Below are positions 41,689-52,159 of a stretch of 64,000 bases of DNA, in pieces. Position 1 is the first letter of the stretch. Every line of letters begins with the position of its first letter. Source of the DNA: Bryopsis sp. KO-2023 (taxonomy: Eukaryota > Chlorophyta > Ulvophyceae > Bryopsidales > Bryopsidaceae); NCBI GenBank assembly GCA_030272585.1, contig BSYQ01000012.1, positions 1,054,001 through 1,118,000 on the forward strand, in the 5' to 3' direction. The notes beneath the pieces were generated by a model. The model had not been told where the DNA came from. It was given only the letters and a program-made list of their open reading frames with translations, and searched no databases. The translations under genes and the position numbers were made by a program.

Positions 41689-41942
41689 TTTTGTTCTAGA
41701 CAGCACAATCATTGTGTTGTTGCATGATCCAACAGGGACAACACAGCGTGAACGTAGTGTAACACAGAAGCCCCTACTATAGCCCCTACTTTTCCTTGAG
41801 TCCCGAATACATCAATCAATCAATCAATGATTACATGTTACCTGAGGAGCCACTCTTGAGTCCCGAATACATACCAACACCGGAGGTACAATCTATACCG
41901 CAACCACCGATCACAACAGTTTTGAATCGTGTTTGATGGAGG

Positions 41943-42430
41943 GCGTCACAATACGCAAAAAGAAGAATAAAATACGGCCGTATAGCCGTATTAATGATGT
42001 AATTTTTAATACGCAAAAAATACGGAAGTATACGTCAAAAATATTTTTTCTAAACTTAAAATGTTCTTAACTTCTCACACAGATCTCGGATAAATCTCAA
42101 ACAACTTGCAAATGATAGGAAATGTTTTTTTCTTGCGATTAGACATCTCAAATATACAATTTGAGGAAGTATTAAGAACGTTATGACCATTTGTATAGCG
42201 CAACTATCTCCCATAATTTCCTCTGAAGTTGTTTCCTGTTGCATTTTGGTTTTCGAGCGTTTTTAGGCTTGAGTATATGTTTTCTTGGTTCTTTTTCGAA
42301 CTTTGTGAAGGATGTAACCAACTTGCAGTTTCCGTATTTTTCCGTATTATATTTCACTAGTTTTTTTAATACTTGCGTATTTACGTATTTTTGCTATCAC
42401 CGTATTAAACCGTATTGCGTATTGTGACGC
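41943..42430. mobile_element. Miniature inverted-repeat element rich in CCGTATT/AATACGG
   Basis: 488 bp with perfect 16-bp terminal repeats GCGTCACAATACGCAA (41,943-41,958; complement 42,415-42,430). Both subterminal zones hold repeated AATACGG, CGTATT and TTACGTATT motifs. Non-coding. The outside flanks show no clear direct repeat because the right flank is another inserted segment. Block B lacks it. Confidence 0.8.
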
Positions 42431-42708
42431 TGATACGAATGTGGACTCTGGAACGAGTACACATTCACCTAAGTCGATCCAGTCGGACTGGATCAGCCTG
42501 GTCCGGTAATCAGTGCCTGGTTCGGTACCAGAGCCGGTCCAGCAGTACAGTCCGACTGACCCAAGTGAGAGGTGGACACGGTGGCAGTTACCGTGTCCAC
42601 ACAATCCAACCAACGGTCCTGAGAAGGATTTGGTCTGGATCTGTCGGTCCAGTGGACGCTGGGTCCGACAGCTCTCAACCGTTCCTTTTGCCAGGTTGTC
42701 GGTCCGGC
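42431..42708. other. GGTCC/GGACC-rich segment left of the LTR element (resumes at 52,005)
   Basis: Dense GGTCCGG, CCAGTCGGACTGG and TGGACAC motifs, including the hairpin GTGGACACGG ... CCGTGTCCAC at about 42,573-42,602. The sequence continues on the other side of the LTR element at 52,005 (CCATATTTATTGGATCCGG). The LTR element therefore landed in what is probably another motif-rich insertion absent from block B. Confidence 0.55.
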
Positions 42709-42938
42709 TGATACGAGGTGACGAGGTTAGTGTCTAGATGTCCCATCGGTGAGTGGGTGTGTCACTGTAGAGTAAGGGGTTAGTGTGTTGTGGACGGTAT
42801 AAAAGGGGTTGTATTTTTGACATTGTGTAACCTTTGGGGCTGGGTTTGCTATTGTGTTGTGTTCCCACGTTCTACCCTCCTCCACTTGGAGGAGGGCCCC
42901 TAACTACCCTTCCCCCTCAGGGGGAAGGGCCCCTATCA
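42709..42938 (+). repeat. 5' LTR
   Basis: 230 bp, TG...CA ends. Contains TATAAAAGGGG at 42,798-42,808 as likely core promoter, and near the 3' end two G/C-rich hairpins in series: CCCTCCTCCACTTGGAGG (42,875-42,896) and CCCTTCCCCCTCAGGGGG (42,907-42,929). Confidence 0.95.
42798..42808 (+). promoter_or_regulatory. TATA box of the 5' LTR
   Basis: TATAAAAGGGG within the LTR. The same sequence recurs at 51,864-51,874 in the 3' LTR. The placement would start the genomic RNA about 30 nt further, inside the LTR, as expected. Confidence 0.75.
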
Positions 42939-42941
42939 TTT

Positions 42942-42958
42942 TGGTTTCGGAGCTTGGG
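42942..42958 (+). other. Primer-binding-site-like sequence
   Basis: TGGTTTCGGAGCTTGGG begins 3 bp after the 5' LTR. The TGG start fits pairing with the CCA end of a tRNA whose acceptor arm would read GCTCCGAAACCA. Which tRNA this is cannot be told from the window. Confidence 0.7.
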
Positions 42959-45900
42959 CGTCCCTAAACGACGAGGACGGGCGACCCTGTAGGCGGAGCC
43001 ACGAAAAAGTCAGTGGCTAGGTTAAGTGCCTATCAAGAGGGGATGGGCAAGGAGTGATGGCACCAAAGGGGGTGGTGCTAGGTGGGATCGAAGGAGCGCG
43101 AGTGCGAGCGACGAGTTCGTAAGCACTGGAAAGGTCGGGGTAGAGGCGAGGAGAAGGAAACGAAAAGGAACCCGTCGCAGGAAGAGATCTAAGGGTCAGA
43201 TCTACAGAAATCTGCAGGTGACCTTGTGACTGTTAACCTAAAGGACAGCACAGTGGTCGAAAAGAGTTCGAAACAGGTCGAAAGAGGTCGAAAAGCAGTG
43301 TAAAGGTAAGCTGAGAGCTTAAGTTTCCCTAAGACAGAGTTTCGACAGAACCTGTAAATTTCTGGAAGAAGATCTACAGCAGATCTGCAAAGATCTCCTA
43401 CAAACGAACCACCTATGGACGAACCAAGTTCGAGTCAACGTTCGTGAGGGAAGTTCGACACACGGACGGCCAACGCGTGGTGGCGGATAGTTGCTGCGCA
43501 AGAAGTCGACGACTGCGCCTGTGACAGCTGCCAGAAATTCCGTTGTCGGACATACAGTCATGTCACACTGTGTTACAGCGGAATTTGGCAGAGCGGAAGT
43601 ATCACAGCGGAATCCGCGGAGCGGAAGTGTTACATCGGAATCCGCAGAGCGGAAATGGCGCAGCGGACAAAATAGGTGGCGGAAAAAGGGAGCGGACAGA
43701 ACTCCGAGGTAGTTCGCCAGAGCTGGAAAAACGAAGTCCGCCAAAGCGGTTAAACGGAAACGGCGGAGAGTGAGGGCGGACAGAGGAAGAAGGCGGGCAA
43801 AGTGGCCTAGCGAACTGCTGCCCTTACACTCTGCTGGGCGGACTATGATATTCCAACGCGGAGGAAGAATAGGCGGTGTTGTTGTGAGCTAAAGCGGTTG
43901 AGCTTGGAGGAGCACCAGCGGACACACAACACGGAATATCGGCGAAGTATCGAGGCTAGAACTACGGTAGTTTCACGATCGCGTTGGAGGCGGATTTTGA
44001 TACATCAAGAGTTGGAGGCGGTCAGGAAACAGGAGCTGGAGGTTGTGTTACATGGCAGGAGCAGAAACGAGTCTGTATCAACGCACAAACCGCCTGGGCT
44101 GATCACCCAGCGGACTAGCAACCGCAAAAGAGCGGATTTTCAGTGCGAAGATAACAAGACAAAGACCACATACTGCCGGAAGTTGGACCATAGCGGAAGA
44201 ACGTAAACACAACTAGCGACAAGAAGACAAAGAGAGAAAAGAAGTCGCCAGGCTAATAGAGAGCGGAAGAGCGGCCTGCCAGTTACCTACAAACCGAGTT
44301 CAAGCGATAGTGGAGTTCAACGCACCCAAGTGGGGGATTAAACCGCCTGCAAAGCTGCTAAGTACGCAGGGCGGAAGAGAAGGAATCATCTGCTAAGCTA
44401 TTAAGTATGCAGAATGACTTGTTGCAGAAGGAGCTGGTGGAGAGTATATAGTCCGCCTGGAATAGACTTTCAATAGGCCAAGACCTCACACAAGCGGATA
44501 TAAGACGAGCGGATTAAATGTAGCTTGCCACGAGCTATCGAGCGTTCTCGAGAGTTTGAATCTGATTAAGGAGCACGCAATAGCAGTGCCACATTGGATG
44601 TTTGTGACTTAATATTATGAACGGGCAAGTGAAGCATTGTTGAAGCTCTGAGCGGATATCTTGTGGGTAAACTTTGAGGTCTAATGGATGTGGTAGTGGA
44701 CTGTGATATTCTGGGCTGAGTGAAGAAGAAGAATTAGAGGTTAATGCCGTGGAAGTGTATGGTGGTAACTAATCGAGTTGCCATGGAACCAACCGAGAAT
44801 CACGAGCGGAAAACTCATTCTCTTTTCAACAGCGGAATAGCAGAGGCGGACTAAATGAGGTCGTCAAGGCGGACTAAATTTTTCCGTCAGGCGGATTAAA
44901 TTAGACCGTCAAGAACCTGAGCCAGAGCGGAAATAAAAGAGCCAACCTGGATGGTCAGGTCCAAGGACTATTGGCTGAAAGACTAAGCGGAATCATACGT
45001 CTGGTCAGGGCGGACATTACCACAAACCATTGAGCGGATATGGCTCACAATACTAGCCATAAATGGAAGTCTAGCGCCAAGAACAACACCCAAAAGTTTA
45101 AGGAGTATTCATCGACCAAATTACAGCCGTCAGACTATTGCACTAAGCGGACTAAAAGCTAAGGCAAAGGCGGACTGTCAGAGCGGACTGCTGAGGCAGA
45201 ATGCGGAGGCGATGAGGGTGTGTGTCTTGAGCGGAAATTCCAATGCAGCAAAGGTGCAAGCGGACTAAGTGACAGACAATACAGGCATCCAAAGAGCGGA
45301 GTAAATGTGTTCATATGGAGACAGTAGAACTGCCAAGCGGAAATCAACAAAGCCAGAGCGGATAGTGAAGCTGCTACTGGGATTATATGTGATTGCTTGA
45401 GCGGAAAGTTCAACTGCTCATGAAGAGTAAATGCCATAAGCTGAAGCGGAAATGGATGAAGATTCCAAGCTAATGTTGTGGCGGACATTGATCACACTCT
45501 GTGGCCGCAGAAGCGGAAATTTGTGCCTGCAACGTCAAGTGGCGAAGGCCATAAAATAGCGGATTGTCTATAGTCACCTACCTCCATACAAGAACCAACC
45601 TGGAGCGGGTAGAAGCCAAGTTTCCCTATATTGGCTATTATATATATCATATGGAGCATTCAAATATGATCACCGACAAGCGTGTTTTGTAACAGTTCGA
45701 GCTTTGAACAGCATGGAGCGCGAGCAAAGAGTCAGCGGATTTTTGTCAGAAGCAAGAGCACAAGCGGATTATCAAGTGGATTGGAAGTAAGGGCGGATTA
45801 TACTCGTATTAGCCAGTGTAAGGCATTGAGTTATCCGAACCTGAAGAGTGGAAAAAGCTACCAAGCGGATAAGGAGTGCGACTGACAAAACAATGTAAAG

Positions 45901-48572
45901 GAAAAGCGCAAACTCAAGGATCAGCGGAAAAAGTTATGTGTCTTGGAAATTGAGCGCTGAATAATGGATTCTACTGTTGACAAGCGGACAAAATTATGGA
46001 AGGTCCTGCAAACGACAAAGCATGCGGAAAAAGATGCATAAGAGCATGTCGGAGTGGAGGAAACTTGTCAGAGAAGCGGATTATTTAGTGCCAGGGAGAT
46101 GAGTCCTACCGCAGAAGACACATTTGGATGAAGTACTTCACAGGAGCGGAATTGCATCATCATTAAGACTTCAAGAGTTGCTGGAGGCGGAATACTACTG
46201 TCAGTTGGGGATTAAAGCGGAAATTTTGAACAAGTAGGCCGACCTAAGAAGGGCGCCACTAAATAGAGATTTCCAGGAGCTTAATCCAAAGCTTGAAGGA
46301 CCAGCAAGCGAAATATTGACTGGAATTGAAATTGAAAAGAAGCTAACGACAGATATCCACGACATGGGCGGATATTGCTTCAGATGGCGGAACACTAGAG
46401 TGTATAGGCGGATTACTAGCTTGAGCAGCCTATGGCGCCAGCGGATTCGACCTAAACCGGACAATCCTGAAGCAGGCATGGAATGGATGGATCCAGCAAT
46501 GATGATGGGGAGAATGGACTCCAAAGCAGACTCCAAGGCGGACTATAAGGTTCCAAACTATCCCAGAAACCTAGACGTGAGGAAATGGGAGTTCTGAAGC
46601 TTTGTGGCCGGAAAAAGGAGTGCTTTGATTCCGTAAATTGAAGAAGTTGTCCACCATTGAGAGGGTGGAAGAACCACGATCAAAGAAGCGGAATACAGCT
46701 CTTATTTGAAGCCTTAGCGAACAAATATTGACCGAGCATTGCTCAAGAGCGGATTCCAGCAAATAGTGGTCACCAAGAGCGGAAATACTACGTCTTGGTA
46801 ACAAGCCTGGAAGGATGAATTAGACTACAAGACAGGCGGATATTGCTTGATCAATGGAGGACAAGTGGCGGAATTTAAGTGCCACTACACTTTGTGTGAT
46901 ATACAGTTTTCTGAGGGATAAGAAATGCTTGAGGAATAAGAAACCATTACCAGAAGAACCCAAAACGCGGACAAAGGAAGCAGCGAATCAATCGGACAAC
47001 CGCAAGGAAGTGGGTCTGATAACGCCCATCTCAGAGAGAGTTGGGGCGGATTTCCAGAGCGGATATCTTAAAAGGGATTCGACTGGCTACTTGTCAAGCG
47101 GAAACAGGGGATGGGGACTTCCTGGAATGGCGAAAAGCATAGCTGAAGGCGGATTGGCTGGAGAGGAGGCAAATAAAGATTGAGCGTGGAAGCAGAGATT
47201 ATGTGTGGAGCATAATCAACAAAGAGGCGGAAATCCAGGTGTGCACGATGGATGGATGCCAGAAGGCCAGACAAATCCCGAAGACCAGGGATGGCGCAAT
47301 CCACGCCGAGGCCTAACTTTGTGGAGCAACCAGAGCAGCCTAAAACGCCATACCAAGCAATGAGCACCACGTGGACGAAAGGCTTGGGAGACTATTGAGG
47401 TGCGGTAGTTTCAACCAGTCTGGCAAGACTGTTATGGTGTATACTGAGAGACCCAAGCTAGGAGAGCTTGAACCAGGCGAAGCAAGCTGGTTGAAGGTTG
47501 ACAAACAAACAAATCGCGCTAGAGGTCCAAACTAGCGACCGCGGAGTATCCACTGACAGGTGGTCAGGGCGGAAAACAGAGTTTCCTTGGATGCTACACT
47601 TAAAGGCGAGTGAGCGGGCAGATTTGTTGAAGTGGAGAAATATACCAGTCGAGAGAGAAGTGGTGAACCTTTTAAAAAGGCGGACTAAGAGGGAAACCAA
47701 GTACCTTGGAGCTAAGAACGAAGCGTTGGAACGCACACCAGAACTCCTTAGAGTTAACTCAGTGTGGCGGATTGTTGAAGATGTTGATAAGTTCGACAAA
47801 AAGAAGATGCTTCAAGCTCTGTCAGCGGACTGCAAATATGTGTGGAGGAAGAATTTACTTCGAGTATTGTGCATTGACAGCCCATTCAGTGAAATGTGCA
47901 GAACCGGGTAATCCGTCGGCACCCTTGTCCATAGGGAGAACGGTCTATTCCTGGTTGTTTTGAACGCCTGTGTTAAGGTGTGTGCCTTTACTCGACATTA
48001 AACTTCTGAAAGATTCCTTATATCAGCAAAGCAAAGTTCAACTTGGACGAGGAGGAACACGATAATTTGAAGTAGGAAGTCCAAGACCGCAACCTTGAGG
48101 AAAGCGGACCTGAGAAGCGGACCTGGAGGGCGGACTAAAGAGGACTAAGCCCTTAGGCGGATTAAACACCTGGAGGGCGGACTAACAGTTTAGCCTTCGG
48201 GCGGATTAAAGCTTCATCAGGCGGACTATGAAAGGCTCAAGGGCGGACTTCAAAACAAATTCCAAAGGCGGATGAAATCAGACAGCCAGAGCGGGTTAAA
48301 TACGACCGCTAGAGCCGGATTTTGAAGGTGAACTTGCATGGAACTACAAGAAGGGACGACTATGCTGATTTGGAGGGCGGATTACAAGGCTTTCGTTCAA
48401 TACAAGACCACGGGCGGAAGTGCCACATATTATGCAGAAACCAGCGGACAGAAGAGGATATGAAGAGCTCAAGATTTCGGGCGGAATACCAACAGTTGAG
48501 AGGGGACTGTTTGGGCGACAAAGCGGGAACTCTGACGGGGATGTCTTGCAGCAGGAAAACGGGGGCAAGCTC

Positions 48573-48628
48573 CTCAACCAGTGTTCTGGAGAGCCGTAGT
48601 CAGAACACTGGCCCGCTAGTCGGTTGAG
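48573..48628 (+). repeat. Two-tier hairpin in the LTR element interior
   Basis: CTCAACCAGTGTTCTG (48,573-48,588) pairs with CAGAACACTGG (48,601-48,611) and, after a small bulge, with CGGTTGAG (48,621-48,628). The loop is GAGAGCCGTAGT. It is a candidate RNA structure such as a packaging or dimerisation signal, though far from the 5' end. The role is unknown. Confidence 0.6.
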
Positions 48629-50584
48629 CTGGAGATTATCATTCAAGGTGCTGAAGAGAAGACGAAGGTCTTCCTCCAGAGGCAAGTCAAGCGTGAAGGA
48701 AAAGGAGGAGGACTTCCGACACTTGATGAGGCTCAAGCCGGAGCCAAAATCAAGATGTGCTAAGCCGCTAAGCGGATTAGTTACGTCGGGAAGTCGCTTG
48801 TCAAGGGGCGAGCAGGGATGCACAGTTCCCCTCAGGCGGAACTGCTGTTCGAACAAGGAGTAACCCGACGGGGGTTACCCGGATACTTTCTTCTCGGAAA
48901 GACGTGCATAAGACTTCCAGCAAGCTAAACCCCGCTGAAAATAGGATCAAGAGCGGATTTGCCAAGCCACAAGCGCGCAGAAGGAGGACCAAGGGAATTA
49001 TCCAAAGGCGATTTAACTTTGGACGTGCAAGATAAAAGAGAGACAAAAACTATCGGGGAAGGTGAACACTGCCAAGTGGTACCCGCGTTATTTGTCTGAG
49101 GAGCGGAAGTCGACGGACTGACATTCCTTTAACTCTTTCTTGCGGAACTTTCTATTTAGTGGTATCTAAATGGATAGTGCGGACAAGATCGTCTTGTTGC
49201 TGGCGGACTATTTCCAAGGTTCTTTGGAAGGCGGGGGTTAAAAGGTAATCTCTGTGGCGGAAGGTATATGGAGTATATTTCGCGTGGAAGTCAACAAGTT
49301 TTGAAGTGGCGGAACTTGGGGACTAACCGAGCATTGATGAGAGCGGACTATCTGCGGTGAAAAGAATCGACGCGTTTTTGGATTCAGACAGTATCAAGGA
49401 GTGAGCGGGTTGAGAGCGATTCTATAGGGATGGAGTAAATGGAGATACCCAGTTGGTTATTTACTACCTATAGACGCAACCGCGAGACTTTGAGAAGTTT
49501 CTTTGACAAAGCGATGCCGTGAGAAGGATCCAAAGACGACGGAGGTGGCGGCTCATGCAATGGGAAACAAAAGAAGGAATGTGCGGACATTCAAAAATTA
49601 CTCTTCTCCAACGAAGGAACCTCGAGCGGACGTGGAACTGACCGAAGGGCGGATTATCACAGAAGCCGAGCAAAGAAAGAAACCGAAATAAATCCTGAAC
49701 TATGACCCGTGGAGACGGAAAACACATACAGCTGAGTGACTGAATTCGTTCGGGCGGACTAATTGTACATCAGTTGGCGGAAACAGCAACTGAAGCGGAC
49801 AATGCACTTGTCAGGAGGAAAGCAACTTCGACTACGGCGGAAGAAGCGAAGTTCTGAAGAGAACTTGAAGGGTATTCGACTGGCGGATTGTGACCAGCAG
49901 ATTAAGCCTGTTGGAATATGACTGGCGAGTTAATATTGGCGGAATCAAATTGCTAGCGAATACGAAGACAAGAGGCATTTGGGCGGACAAAATCCAGTAC
50001 TTGAGGCGGATATTGTGCTTGCAGAGGCGGAAATTGTGCCTGCAGAAGCAGAAATCGTGCCTGCAGAAGCGGATATTGTGCCTGAAGAAGCGGATATTGT
50101 GCCTGAAGAAGCGACACAATTCCAGTGAGCGGAATGTGAAGGCGGAATTGATGATCTCAAAGAGCCAAGGCGGAAAATATCAGTCAAGACGGAATTTGAG
50201 GACCATAGTCGCATGTACAATTAGGAACGAATGAAAGGGCGTCAAAGCGAACGTTGAAGCGACCTAGCGGACAACACTGAGCGGAAGTTCTGATCGACAA
50301 CCGACTTGGAGGCGTGAAGGTGGTTATGCAACGATTGACTCAGTCATGAGCGGATTATGGATGTTCTGAAGCTGAGGATGTAATGGAGACTTATGGGGGT
50401 TTACCAAAGCATCAGAGGATTGGCCGAAGACAACAAAGAATCGCCAGGGTGGATTAAATTGGACCATCAGGGCGGATTAATTCAAACCGCCGAAGAAGGA
50501 GCGGACATTATTTGAAGACCAAACTCGGAAAAACATTGGAGCGGACCAGCGAAGACAATAGCACTGGAGCAGAAAGGACGAAGA

Positions 50585-50980
50585 GGTCAGGGAATGGCCG
50601 GACGCTCTGCTGTATATACTGGCTCTCGCTGCTACGTAGGGACTCTAGTAGCCAACCAGCGGATTATGATTCGATGAGATCCTGAGGAAAATGTAGGCCT
50701 CGGACAAATCTCTATAGCAGTGGCCATACATGTTATGGATATGCTCGAGCGGTTATTGTTCTGAGGTGTTGCGGCGGACAAACTCATGGGAGATTCGTAG
50801 GGACGTTGAAGAGAGAAGAAGCTGAGAGATCGGCCGGACTTCTCATCGGTGTACTGGCTCTCGCTGCTAAGTGGGGACTCTAGCAGTCAACCAGCTTAGT
50901 GAGATCCTGGGGGTATCCGCATAGGATTTGGCCTCGGACAAATCTCTACACTGATGACCGCTTATATACTAGCGGATAAA
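50585..50980 (+). repeat. Imperfect direct duplication of about 150-170 bp in the element's 3' part
   Basis: The segments at about 50,598-50,735 and 50,832-50,972 share GGCCGGAC, ACTGGCTCTCGCTGCTA, GGGACTCTAG, GAGATCCTG and GGCCTCGGACAAATCTCTA in the same order. The spacer between them carries ordinary GCGGA motifs. This is the most conserved repeat in the interior. Confidence 0.75.
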
Positions 50981-51755
50981 CGTAACGAATGGAGTGTTGT
51001 GCCTAAGTGATATCCGACCAAGCGTTTTACCGAGCGAAGAACGAAGATGTACCGTGGAAGGAAGGAAAAATATCAGTTGTAAATGAAGAAAACGGAAGTA
51101 GAAATCTGACCAAGGACTTGCAGCGGAATTGGAAGTGACCAAAACTGCAATGGATGAAAAGCCGCAGTGGATATCAACAGCAGCGGACTACAGGAGAGTG
51201 TCTGACAAGAGCGAAGCTTATGGTTTCCGACTAAGTGAAACTGCGAAGCGAGGTAGCGAGCGGAAGTTATAATCTAAGCTTGCGCGGACTTGGAGTCTTG
51301 AACGGATAAAGCATAGCAGGCATTTCTTCATGTTCGTGTGCTGAAGCATGAGCAAGAAGACATTGCAAGCAATGCTTATGCCATGTTTAACCTTCTCCTT
51401 GGCGGTACTCGTGGGCGGAATCCACATCCGCACCATAGAACCACGAGTTAGGAGAGGCTTGAGCGGGCTATTACTAAATGCCCTGATGAAGCAAGCAGAC
51501 GAAGAAGCGGGCATCCGTCCAAGCAAGAGACACAAGGTTTTTGGATTTCACAGAGTATGGGATCTGTTATGCCGTTTGAAAATCATCTTGTTTGCATGAT
51601 TGTGAGGATTGTTTTCTATTTTTCTATTTTTCTTCGTGTTTTGTTCAGTGGATGGCCCTGTTTCTCTTTTTAGCGGCCAATCAAAGTACTTATTCTTTAT
51701 TTCTTTCGGGTTTTTCTTTCGCGATTAACTTTCTTGAGTGCTGAGGACACCACTC

Positions 51756-51770
51756 GGGGGGGGGGGGGAG
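51756..51770 (+). other. Polypurine tract of the LTR element
   Basis: Thirteen G followed by AG, then TAGT, directly before the 3' LTR, where plus-strand DNA synthesis would be primed. An almost pure G tract is unusual, since polypurine tracts normally mix A and G. Confidence 0.75.
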
Positions 51771-51774
51771 TAGT

Positions 51775-52004
51775 TGATACGAGGTGACGAGGTTAGTGTC
51801 TAGATGTCCCATCGGTGAGTGGGTGTGTCACTGTAGAGTAAGGGGTTAGTGTGTTGTGGACGGTATAAAAGGGGTTGTATTTTTGACATTGTGTAACCTT
51901 TGGGGCTGGGTTTGCTATTGTGTTGTGTTCCCACGTTCTACCCTCCTCCACTTGGAGGAGGGCCCCTAACTACCCTTCCCCCTCAGGGGGAAGGGCCCCT
52001 ATCA
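51775..52004 (+). repeat. 3' LTR
   Basis: 230 bp, reading the same as the 5' LTR at every base I compared. Followed by CCGGC, the right copy of the target duplication. Confidence 0.95.
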
Positions 52005-52159
52005 CCGGCCCCATATTTATTGGATCCGGACCGAGGTAACAATGTTCTAGAGTAAGCTTGTAAGCAAAGACTCTTATCCGTGTTTCCGTGGTTCTAGACG
52101 TAACGTCTACCACTACTCGATACTTTCCCGTGTTTTTATCAGACGCCCTAGTTTAATGC

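Larger units (their letters stand above)
39180..41940. repeat. Segmental duplication block A (left part)
   Basis: Collinear with 55,899-58,165, usually differing by scattered substitutions and small indels. Shared landmarks include GGAGGGAAAAGATGGTC, GAAAGCACCAAGGTCACC and CAACACCGGAGGTACAATC. Copy A carries extra insertions (41,193-41,688 and the 10 kb complex after about 41,935). Its right part resumes at about 52,150 and again at 53,270 up to the BTB gene. Confidence 0.85.
42959..51755 (+). repeat. GCGGA-saturated interior of the LTR element
   Basis: The pentamer GCGGA, often as AGCGGAAA, GGCGGATTA or GGCGGACTAAA, recurs throughout with irregular spacing; 43,561-43,680 alone holds seven. 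It is strongly biased to the sense strand, and TCCGC is much rarer. The density is greatest at about 43.5-50.5 kb and thins towards both LTRs. Intervening sequence differs between units, so this is not a simple satellite. Short frames (for example 47,498-47,911) show no homology. Confidence 0.85.
42709..52004 (+). mobile_element. 9.3-kb non-coding LTR retrotransposon (LARD-like)
   Basis: Two 230-bp LTRs, identical as far as I can read, start TGATACGAGG and end CCCCTATCA (TG...CA). A perfect 5-bp target duplication CCGGC lies at 42,704-42,708 and 52,005-52,009. A primer-binding-like TGGTTTCGGAGC sits 3 bp after the left LTR and a G-rich purine tract just before the right LTR, so the element reads left to right. 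The 8.8-kb interior has no frame longer than about 170 codons and nothing resembling gag, protease, RT, RNase H or integrase. It must have moved with proteins from a partner element. Identical LTRs point to recent insertion. Confidence 0.95.

Noticed and set aside
47498-47911. 137-codon charged frame inside the LTR element that looks protein-like
   Set aside because: The purine-rich GCGGA composition naturally yields Lys/Arg/Glu-rich frames. No gag or pol motif is visible and it is isolated in 8.8 kb of non-coding sequence.
42959-51755. GCGGATTTA-like units considered as tRNA fragments
   Set aside because: The units share only the first few bases with the 5' end of some tRNAs; no cloverleaf, anticodon arm or T-loop follows in the examples inspected.
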